From assembly GCA_022592435.1 (NCBI GenBank), contig JABYQS010000906.1:1-11427 (forward strand): a stretch of 11,427 nt of DNA, given 5' to 3'. Shown here one piece after another: positions 1 to 7,742 of the stretch. Below the pieces are notes generated by a model that saw only the letters and a program-made list of their open reading frames with translations, searched no databases and was not told the origin of the DNA. Each line of letters starts with the position of its first letter. Within the stretch, counting starts at the first letter, position 1. The stretch is from Cerioporus squamosus. Lineage: Eukaryota; Basidiomycota; Agaricomycetes; Polyporales; Polyporaceae. Made by a program: the position numbers and the translations under genes.

Positions 1-461
1 TGACTTGCGGCAGACCACACAACCCTGCACCGTGCGCCAGGGGATGTCGGCGAATCTTCTTCCGACAGGGAGGTAAGTAACCCAGCGCATCGCTGGCTGT
101 CTTCCGCGTCCGGAGGTACGATCTTCAGTGCTTCGAAGTTCGAACACGAGGCTCAGGCAGGTCAGTATGTATTATATTGACGTTTTGACTCGCCGGGGAA
201 CGCTACGACCTTGGCCTTGACAACGACCACACGGTGCCTTGCATTCCCGCTCTCCTTCCGCGCCTGATTTCCGCACATCATCTGCGAGAACGCTCCAGCT
301 GCGAGTCGCGAAGAATCTTCGAAACGGGTTCGGGGCGGCGGTCACGGTCTGCAGCTGACTTCGACTTGGGGTCGTTGCTGCTGTGTCCTAGTACTCGTTC
401 CGACATGTTGGGTCGAACGTTTCCCTCCTGCGTGCTCAGCACGACTCGATGTGTATGAGGG

Positions 462-953
462 ATGGTTGGGGATGGTTATCAGAGAAAACGAGGAGCAGGG
501 CCCGGGTGGATCCAGAGGACGTGTACAATATGGACATGCCAGTCGACTGAGTACTCCTCTCATCGAGGTGTGAGCGCCTCGTACGGCTTCAGCCTCTCTT
601 TCCGGTACCATCACGTCCACCGCAGGGAGGCACAAACCTATTATATAGCTTCGATGACCACTACAAACCACAGGTGAGCTGATCGCCGCAGTTGTACCTG
701 CTCCTCTGCAAGCGTACGCTTCCACCTGACCATGTGCTATATGCGCGTTCTTCATCCAGGAAGCTCAACTTCTGAGTGCTCGCCGAGTCGACGATGGGTA
801 TCCGGGTACGCAGACGGTTGCTACCAGTCGCTTCAAGAGGCACCTCGTGGTGAATGGCAAGGTCGGAACAACCAGAGGTGAGCGTCACGCACAGTGCCTG
901 ACATGGATTCCCACCGCTTCACAGTTTGCGCACACACTTCTCTTTATTCCTGA
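462..953 (+). CDS. Weak candidate: small four-exon hypothetical gene (100 aa)
   Basis: Exons 462-569, 626-673, 760-877 and 925-953 join in frame through three putative introns (56, 86 and 47 nt), each beginning GTGAGC and ending CAG. The last two contain a CTGAC-type branch site near the 3' end. The joined frame runs from an ATG to TGA without a stop and would encode a 100-aa basic protein with no domain or signal peptide that I recognise. Against it: each exon is short enough to be open by chance, codon third positions are not GC-rich as in the neighbouring genes, and the first intron has no good branch site. It could equally be non-coding DNA with chance splice signals or an exon set of a longer transcript. 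Function unknown. Confidence 0.2.
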
Positions 954-1023
954 GTTCGTACCAACAGTATCAAACCCATGCGTACGTCTCGCATAGAGGC
1001 GGGACTGGCTTCAGGCTGGTCTC

Positions 1024-1063
1024 CCGGAAGGTTGCTGGGTGCCAGCAACCCGGGTTCTTCCGG
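1024..1063. repeat. Hairpin-forming inverted repeat
   Basis: A perfect 9-bp stem (GGTTGCTGG at 1030-1038, CCAGCAACC at 1042-1050) closes on a 3-nt GTG loop. Outer arms CCGGAA (1024-1029) and TTCCGG (1058-1063) can pair after a 7-nt bulge. No gene boundary is evident here, so its role is unknown. Confidence 0.7.
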
Positions 1064-1567
1064 ACGGCGGAGTCGCGGACAGGATCTGCAACACCGGAGG
1101 ATGTTTGTGTTTTGCACGCACGTTCCACATCGACATCGCACGAGAAGATGAAAAGATGCCGTGTTCACATGAAGCAGCTTCGAGTGATGTCTGCATCACT
1201 CCACGACTCCCTTATCTTCCGTCCGCCATGCAGCTGCTGGCCAGGTGCTGACGCTCGCCGAGAAACAAGTAACCTCGTCTGCGATAGCGCAGTGTGTCCT
1301 CGCCCAAAGGCTGACGACACTCAGCACCGCAACCATCAACGCAATCACGATGCTGACCGTGCCTGAGGGTTATATGCTCAATTAAAGAAGATTTTGTCAT
1401 TACAACTGGGTGCCTGGGCGCTGCCAGGTTCGGTGAAGGTTTTCAACGGCGAGAATGGTTGCCATGCTCGGCCAACAGTCATCCCTCGCGAGCCGCCTGC
1501 GAACGGAGACTGACGAGGAACGGTCAAGTGCTCGACAGGAAGCCTCGAAGGGATGTTATCGCCCCGG

Positions 1568-1572
1568 CCAAT
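1568..1572 (+). promoter_or_regulatory. CCAAT motif upstream of the DUF1996-WSC gene
   Basis: A CCAAT pentamer sits about 310 nt upstream of the TATA box, within GGCCAATCA. This is the core recognised by the fungal Hap/CBC complex. The distance is rather long and the motif short, so function is only a possibility. Confidence 0.2.
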
Positions 1573-1787
1573 CAACGACAGCGCTCGCTGCCAGCACACT
1601 GCTCTCAGCGCCGCCCATTGTCCGCTCCTGGCGCAAGAATAGCACAGTACTGCTGCCGTCTGCGTTCACGCCGAGCTGTGGCCCGCAGACGCACCGAGGC
1701 AGGTCGACTGCTGCAAGGCTCGAGGGGAAAGATGAGATCTTGCCGGGATCCGCGCGGCCGAGGGGGTCACCATCCACAGAGCCTGCC

Positions 1788-1813
1788 TTATCCGGACAGA
1801 CGCGTTTTATCCG
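1788..1813 (+). promoter_or_regulatory. Paired TTATCCG motifs, possible GATA-factor sites
   Basis: TTATCCG occurs twice, at 1788-1794 and 1807-1813, starts 19 nt apart and 65-90 nt upstream of the TATA box. The reverse complement contains GATAA, the core bound by fungal GATA zinc-finger regulators such as those for nitrogen or iron control. Spacing and position are suggestive, but the core is short and could occur by chance. Confidence 0.25.
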
Positions 1814-1878
1814 AACCGCCGGATCGAGGAGGGAGCGTGCGCACAGATCCATCGTTCTCGGGCGCGCGTCTGCTCCGA

Positions 1879-1884
1879 TATAAA
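1879..1884 (+). promoter_or_regulatory. TATA box of the DUF1996-WSC gene
   Basis: A consensus TATAAA lies in GATATAAAG, about 195 nt upstream of the ATG at 2078. Transcription would be expected to start roughly 30-60 nt downstream, giving a leader of about 110-140 nt. No ATG occurs between the box and the start codon, so there is no upstream ORF. Confidence 0.6.
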
Positions 1885-1959
1885 GTGAAGGCCGCCCTTG
1901 CTCCAGCCTTCGCAACACTCCCTTCACGGTCCTGGGCTGTTTCACGCCTCCGTGCTAGG

Positions 1960-1990
1960 CCTCTTCTCCTTCCCCTCCCCTCCCTCCTCT
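1960..1990 (+). promoter_or_regulatory. Pyrimidine-rich tract in the leader region
   Basis: A nearly pure C/T run of about 31 nt lies between the TATA box and the ATG of the DUF1996-WSC gene. CT-rich blocks near transcription starts are common in highly expressed filamentous fungal genes, so it probably marks the start-site region. Confidence 0.4.
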
Positions 1991-2022
1991 TAATCCCGAC
2001 TCGCTGCCCCAGCGACCCGACG

Positions 2023-2061
2023 CTCCTTGCTCGAACCGAAACACACTCCTTGCTCGAACCG
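2023..2061 (+). repeat. 16-bp tandem-like direct repeat in the 5' leader
   Basis: CTCCTTGCTCGAACCG occurs exactly at 2023-2038 and again at 2046-2061, a 23-nt period, ending 16 nt before the start codon. The flanking bases differ. It probably arose by local duplication within the 5' untranslated region. Confidence 0.85.
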
Positions 2062-2077
2062 CACCGGTCTTTACGCC

Positions 2078-4827
2078 ATGTTCTCCCAGCTCTTCTCCCT
2101 CGCCGCCCTCGCCGCGGTCGCAAACGCGGAGCACTGGATCTTCGGCGGCAGCAGGCCCATCATCACGACGCGTCTCGACTCGGTCGTAAATCCTGGCGCG
2201 GTAAGCGGCCGATCGTCCTCTCAGACTCTGAAATCCGGAGGCGCTGAAACATCGCCACCAGCTCGGTACCCACGTACACTCCATCGTCGGAGCGAGTCGT
2301 TTCAAGAACACTTACGATCCGGACGATCTCATGCAGAGCAAGTGCACGACGATCCCCGTCCAGCCCGACAAGAGCAACTACTGGGCGGTACGCATGAGTT
2401 TTTTGTGGTTCAGATGTCAACTGTGGCGCTGACCTTGTTCGCTTTAGCCTCAACTCTACCACCGCGACCAGAACACTGGCGCGCTCACTCCGATGCGTGC
2501 GTATCTCTCTCGGCCGCGTTCCCTGTCTCCTTCGCTTCCTCTGGATTGCCGTATCCATCGTGGTGCACCGTTTCTGTCTACCCCACGAATTTATCAATGC
2601 GGCGCCGCGCGTACTGACATGACGATCTTCAGAGACTGGGTTCAACATCTACTACCTGGTCCGCAATGGCCCGAAGAATCAACCCATCAAGGCCTTCCCG
2701 AAGGGTCTGCGCATGGTCGCGGGTGACACTAACCGCAAGACCTACAACGCCTCCAGCTTTGCCGACCAGGCGGTGAGCTACGTCTGTCTCGGTATGTCAC
2801 GCTGCGTTCCGTTCGCAGACCATTCCTGATCCCGGTCGCAGACTACAGCGGCGCGCACAACAACGACCCCGACTGGGCTGAGCGCCCCAACTTCTTCGAC
2901 CACAACTGCCCGAACGGTATGCGTGCCCAGGTGTTCTTCCCGGCGTGCTGGGACGGTGTCAACCTCGACTCTGCGGACCACAAGTCGCACATGGCCTACC
3001 CCGTCCAGAACTACAACAGCGGTGACTGCCCCGACTCCCACCCCGTCCACCTCGTCTCGCTCTTCTACGAGATGACTGTCAGCGTCGACCAGTACTCGTA
3101 CTGGGGTCCCGGCACCTGGGTCTTCGCGAACGGCGACACCACCGGGTACGGCCACCACGGTGACTTCCAGAATGGCTGGGACATCGACCTCCTCCAGACG
3201 GCCATCGACACCTGCACGAATGCCAACGGCAACGTCATGGACTGCCCCGCTCTCGCCGCGCATTTCGACCAGGCCTCTGCCGACGCGTGTGTCCTCGAGA
3301 CCGAGTACGTCGACGAGAACATCGGTGCCGACCCCTCGCAGCCGATCACCCGGCTCCCTGGCTGCAACCCGATTTGGGACGGCACTGGCTCGAAGCCTGC
3401 ATGCTCCAGCGCCGACGCAGCTACGCCCGGCCTTATCCCCGCTCAGGTGCCTCTCCCGAGCGGCTGGAGCGAGGTCGGCTGTATCGCCGAGGGCACGTCT
3501 GGCCGTGCGCTCACCGGTGCGTCCACGACGAGCAAGAACATGACTCGTGCGGTCTGCGCGAACTTCTGTGCCTCCAAGGGTTTCAAGCTCGCCGGTGTGG
3601 AGTTCGGCGACGAGTGCTACTGCGACAACCAGGTCCGCAACGGAGCGTCCCAGAACACGATCACTTGGAACCTCTGCACCAGCCACTGCGCGGCCAATGG
3701 TGAGTCTTTCTGAGTTATCCGTATATGCGCGTTCTGATTGTAGCACAGCGAACGAGATCTGCGGCGGCCCTGCGAGGCTTACGCTGTTGTCCACTGCGAA
3801 CCCGGGCGCTGTGTCGTCCGCATCGCCGTCCGTACACTCTACCACCGCTAAGCCGTCCAGCACTGCTAACGCCGTTTCCTCCTCGGTTGTCCTCGTCGTC
3901 TCGTCGTCTTCTGCAGTCGCCACCACGTCTGCTCACTCCGGAAGCACGACGAGTTCTAAGGCGAGCTCGACGGCCTCGGCCCCCGCCTCCAGCAGCTCCT
4001 CGGTTTCCGTCCCTGCTGGATGGGTCGGCGCGGGCTGCGTGTCTGACAGCGCTGCGCGTGCGCTCACTGGCTACAGCTTCGCCAACGACAAGATGACGGT
4101 CGCGTCCTGCGTGTCGACCTGCGCCTCCAAGGGCTACTCCATGGCCGGTCTCGAATACGGCCGCGAGTGTTACTGTAAGTCCTATCGGCTCTCATGAGTG
4201 TCTAGTGTCTGATAGTCTCCCGCAGGTGGCAACACGTTCTCGAACAGCCAGGGCAAGAGCCTCGCGGCCTCGACCTGCAGCATGGCCTGCGCCGGTGACA
4301 AGACCGCCACCTGCGGCGGCAGCTGGGCACTCACCGCGTTCAAAGCGAACAACATCAACATCGCGCTCCCCTCGTCCCCCGTCGCCTCCTCCTCCGCACC
4401 CGCACCCAGCGCCAGCGCCAGCGCCCCCTCGAACTCGACGAACGCCTCTGGCCTCCCTGCGGGCTGGACGGCGCTCGGCTGCCGCAAGGACAACGTCAAG
4501 GGCCGCGCGCTCAACGTCGACGCGTACACGAGCCAGAACATGACCGTCGCCGCGTGCGTCGCCCACTGCGCCGCGCGCGGGCACACCATGGCGGGCCTCG
4601 AGTACGCGCGCGAGTGCTACTGCGGGAGCGCGTTCGTCAATGGCGGCGGCGCGGCCCTCGCGGACGCGGCGTGCAACATGGCGTGCACGGGCGACGGCTC
4701 GCGCGTGTGCGGCGGCCCCGACGCGCTTACCGTGTTCTCCTCGGGCTCGGGCTCCAAGGCTGCCGCGCGCCGGGCGCACAAGGCGCGACACTTTGGCCGC
4801 GCGCACCAGCACTCGGACCTGTTCTGA
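2078..4827 (+). CDS. Secreted DUF1996 protein with three WSC carbohydrate-binding domains (7 exons, 780 aa)
   Basis: Exons read from the sequence: 2078-2200, 2262-2387, 2448-2496, 2633-2791, 2842-3699, 3749-4174, 4226-4827. All six introns are GT-AG, five of them 49-61 nt and the third 136 nt, and the frame is unbroken. Residues 1-17 form a signal peptide with an Ala-Asn-Ala cleavage site. DUF1996 covers about residues 33-275, with the His pair in THVHS (45 and 47), HMAYP (202-206) and GHHGDFQNGWD (256-266). Three WSC domains follow (about 360-453, 529-620, 660-752), each with the family's eight cysteines, including ECYC and CGG. They are joined by Ser/Thr/Ala-rich, probably O-glycosylated linkers. 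WSC domains bind fungal wall or plant polysaccharides; DUF1996 has no firmly assigned reaction. No membrane helix or GPI signal is visible, and the tail is Arg/His-rich, so I infer a secreted or wall-bound protein. The start has a purine at -3 and there is no upstream ATG in the leader. The family call is firm; the biochemical role is unknown. Confidence 0.95.
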
Positions 4828-5893
4828 GCTGCGCTGCGGTACATACCACCGTGCGGGCCCCCGTTGACGGCGGCTCGCTCTCTTCAAGTTGGCTTCGGGC
4901 GCGGGGAGCGAGCCTCCTGACGCACCGTCGCCCGCTCTGTCCTTGTTCTCTCTCAGCGTGTCGTCTCTCCGCTTACGCTCCAGCTCCTCACGTACATATC
5001 CTTATCGATCACATACCTCCAAGTTCTCTCCTGGGCTCTCGGTTTCGGTCTCATCAGCGTCTCTCCTCTTCCACGGTTCTCGGTTTCCAGATCCACGGTT
5101 ACGTATACGTATACCTTTGTCCCCCAGCGGGACCCTTCGCGGCTGGGGCGGATGCACGACTTTTACTGGCTAAACGACACCCCCTCCTCACATGGCACCC
5201 CGGTCGCTGCTGCGTGCGCCGCATTGAGCTGCGGTGCGCGTCGCTATCGCTGTGAACGTATACCTTTGTTATCTCGCACGTACGCATAGTCGTAGGCACT
5301 ACGGTTAAAAGTTTCTGTCTTTGGGTGAATTATGATGAATGATACCGAATTGCGAAGGATGTTCGTGCTGGTGCGCTACACCCTCCACCCTGTTTCCCTG
5401 GCCAACTTGAAGTGACAGACCAATGTTCGATGAGAAGATGAGTTCGCGCGTTGCTCGTGTAGCTTCGGGTTAGTACTAGGTTATATCCTCTTGGCTATAT
5501 TTGCTACTGTCCGGATTATGATCTTCGTTACTCTACAATAGTCTTGTTATCCGCCTGCATGTTATCACGCTCGTCGCGACGCGTCTCCCTACGCGATTGC
5601 TTGAGCCCAACCAAACGCGACCGACTTTTTCTCTCTTGGTGCACTTTTTTCCTGCCTCGCCCTTCCGTAGCTCTAAAACACAGTACTATACATCCTGAGA
5701 TATAAGTAACGTCAGTTAACGTCCCTGCCGCGAGGAGTCCTGTCTGAGATGTCATGATGTCATCACCGAAAGCAGTAGGTCAGACGCCCATGATATATCC
5801 ACGTGGCAGTTGAAGTTGCTCTCGCGCCGCCCGTAAGATTACTTCTACTGTTCGGACTCTACAGCCTCGACGACGGCAAACTCGATTCTCAGA
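4828..5893. other. 3' flank of the DUF1996-WSC gene and intergenic region
   Basis: The stretch after the TGA is C/T-rich to about 5100 and then becomes more A/T-rich. No canonical AATAAA was found. A 14-bp direct repeat lies at 5107-5120 and 5256-5269. No ORF here resembles a known protein, and the transcript end cannot be placed from the sequence. Confidence 0.45.
5107..5269 (+). repeat. 14-bp direct repeat in the 3' flank
   Basis: ACGTATACCTTTGT occurs at 5107-5120 and 5256-5269. The first copy is preceded by a further ACGTAT, making a short alternating ACGTATACGTATAC tract. The repeats lie 280-440 nt after the stop codon, where a fungal 3' UTR or polyadenylation zone might be. Confidence 0.7.
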
Positions 5894-6132
5894 ATGCATC
5901 TGCTTTTAAGCCTCGACTCGAAGCTCGACTATGGAGGTCTAGACAGCGACAAGCAACTTGTGGCCACGATTTCATCTGCGCGGCGATCGACGCAGTACCT
6001 GGAAGCAAATCTTTGAGAAGATTACAGGACTCAGACCTTCTGAGGAGGCACTGCCTCCGTCTCAGATGGCTGTAGGTTATTGATCTCAGATGCTTGGGAG
6101 GTCACTGACTGTGCTGACTTGTGACCGCCTAG
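5894..6132 (+). pseudogene. Degenerate N-terminal F-box-like segment
   Basis: Pieces that look like the start of a polypore F-box protein are spread over different frames. One frame from an ATG at 5894 reads on to a stop at 6014. A second frame (5991-6071) reads STWKQIFEKITGLRP, resembling the Trp-containing second half of an F-box. The first frame again gives SDAWEVTD (6086-6109), a phrase I associate with the segment after the F-box in this family, followed by a stop at 6122. No set of GT-AG introns that I could find joins these pieces. An alternative model uses an intron at 6072-6132 (GTAGGT donor, TAG acceptor) with a third frame starting at 5803; it is splice-compatible but gives a protein unlike the family. 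The F-box identification is an inference from short motifs. Confidence 0.35.
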
Positions 6133-7742
6133 AACTACTTTCGCGACCGGACAGCACGCCTTCCACTTCTATGATGTCGATATTTGCAAAGTGACAGAAG
6201 ATGCATATGACCTCTTCAGCGAGGTACTCCATCATGCTGTCAATCTCCACGACCTTCACATCCAATATCTCGAACACTCGTCACCTCTCCTGAAGGTTTC
6301 ATTGTGCTCGCTGATCGCATCTCTTTCCCCGGTTCGACATCTGACTTTGGCTGGAGGGGTCTCTGCCGACAGCTTGCGTCTTTGGGAGAGCTTCCTCCGG
6401 CAGGTCCGCACTCCGCTGTCGTGGATTTCCGTGTGCTTCCTGGTGACGTCTCTCCTGGGGAGTCAATTTGGGGAAGGGTTATGTACACACGGAAACGAGA
6501 GCCACTTTTTCTATTCGCGCAACTCAGGGAGACATTGGAGAGGATCGACGTGAACGGACAGGTCACCTTCGGGAGCTGCACGTGCCCATATCCCAACGTC
6601 AAGGAGCTCCGACTTCCATCCTATCGCGACAGTATACTCATGCTCATCCCCATCATCTCGTCCTTTCGTAATCTTCGTATCTTGAATATTGGAGCACCCG
6701 ACGGCGACTATGTACACTCCCCTCACGAGCAGGATCTCTTGCGATGGAACTACTTTGGGAAATGCACCATACAGCAATCTCACGATCTGCATAAGATGTA
6801 CCAACGAGCTCATGGAACCTGGCCAAGCATCAAGGACATGGCGAAGCAGGCACGGGGCGGCAAGAAGGGTCGGCGCACGCGCGGTAACAGGAGGTTGGGC
6901 AAGGGTCCTGGCGGAGAGCGCGATATGGATGTGGATGAGAACGAGGAGGACACGGAAGAGCTGTCCATGGTCGACATTCGCTCCCGTATTCTCAGCAGTG
7001 GCTTTACGGAGGCGCAGCTTATGAGATTGCAGACCTTGAAGGCTGCCATTGTTGCTGCCTACGCCATCGGACTGTCCTGTCATGTCGAGAAAGTGCATCT
7101 TATCAGCACTGGAGGAAAGAGAGAGGACGAATTGACAATGCTCTCGGCCATTCTCTCCGACACCAAACCCCTCTTCCTTCGTCTTGCTATCAGAGTCTTC
7201 AATGCTAGAGGATACATACCGATCTTCAAGTCGACAGCACCATGGTCTGCGAGTTTGAAGACACTCGAGCTGCGGATTAACATATCAAAAGAAGACTTCA
7301 ACTACGAGGAATGTTTCGTAAGTGGTATACATCCGTACGGGAGGAATCGGTACGCTGACGCCGCGTTCCTTACAAGATACACTTTGCTCAGCTGCTGTCT
7401 GCGATGTGTCTCGCTTCTCTGCGACTCGAATTGAGGTGCTTGAATAGCGCACCATATTCGGAGGCAGGCCTGGGTGACCCCAGCGGGCAGAGATGCCAGC
7501 CTATCTGGGATCTGGATCACTGCTTCACAGAGAACGCGTGGATGCGCGAGGATCACCTGCAGCGCGTACGGGACTGTATGCGCTCAGGCCCGACCTTGCG
7601 ACGGATGACGCTCATCTGGGCACGATGCGAGGCGACTCACCCTACTCGCGTCATCGGCATTGATCTCGACAACCCGCCGCATGCCTGGGACAGGCCAGGA
7701 GATGACTCGGACGGACAATACATGATCGGCCAACTCGGGTGA
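6133..7742 (+). CDS. F-box/LRR-like protein, body and C-terminus, with a frame break near 6440
   Basis: This resembles the large family of polypore F-box-associated leucine-rich proteins, thought to be substrate adaptors of SCF ubiquitin ligases. From 6133 to about 6440 one frame carries an LRR-like segment (LHDLHIQYL, VRHLTLAG). From about 6440 to 7317 the next frame continues with LFAQLRETLERIDVNG, YPNVKELRL and FRNLRILNIGAP. A clear intron follows (7318-7376, GTAAGT donor, CTGAC branch, AAG acceptor, phase 0), and the last exon 7377-7742 ends with TLRRMTLIWAR and a TGA stop. Between 6837 and 6965 lie a Lys/Arg/Gly-rich run and then an Asp/Glu-rich run, a possible nuclear signal plus acidic linker. 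The -1 frame break is either a real lesion or a sequencing error. A 59-nt intron at 6443-6501 would repair it, but its GTGACG donor and GAG acceptor are poor. An ATG at 6304 opens the second frame and may be chosen by automatic annotation. Confidence 0.65.

Larger units (their letters stand above)
954..1787. other. Upstream non-coding stretch
   Basis: Short overlapping frames occur on both strands here, but none resembles a known protein or has the GC-rich third positions of the clear genes. Apart from the hairpin and the CCAAT motif listed separately, I see nothing specific. It most likely contains distal promoter sequence of the DUF1996-WSC gene. Confidence 0.4.

Noticed and set aside
926..1366. 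A 146-codon + strand frame
   Set aside because: It spans the hairpin, has no preferred codon pattern and no protein-like motifs.
2028..2061. GCTCGAACC repeats resembling a tRNA T-arm
   Set aside because: No acceptor stem, D-arm or anticodon arm can be built around them, and they lie in a gene leader.
1459..2247. A 262-codon + strand open frame running through the promoter, leader and first intron of the DUF1996-WSC gene
   Set aside because: It crosses the TATA box, the pyrimidine tract and a clear splice donor, and its product is Arg/Leu/Pro/Ser-rich with no recognisable motif.
2792..2817. An earlier CAG acceptor at 2817 for intron 4 of the DUF1996-WSC gene
   Set aside because: Using it brings an in-frame TGA four codons later, while the acceptor at 2841 restores the conserved DUF1996 reading.
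2778..3926. A 382-codon open frame on the - strand opposite the DUF1996-WSC gene
   Set aside because: It is antisense to well-supported exons. Its Val/Ala/Arg/Asp/Glu-rich translation is what the complement of C-ending codons gives, so it is a shadow of the codon bias.
4192..4887. A 231-codon Arg/Ala-rich open frame on the - strand
   Set aside because: It lies opposite WSC modules 2 and 3, and its low-complexity composition is a by-product of GC-rich codons.
4889..5173. A 94-codon + strand frame just after the DUF1996-WSC gene
   Set aside because: Ser/Pro/Leu-rich translation of a pyrimidine-rich 3' flank, with no domain, splice support or typical codon use.
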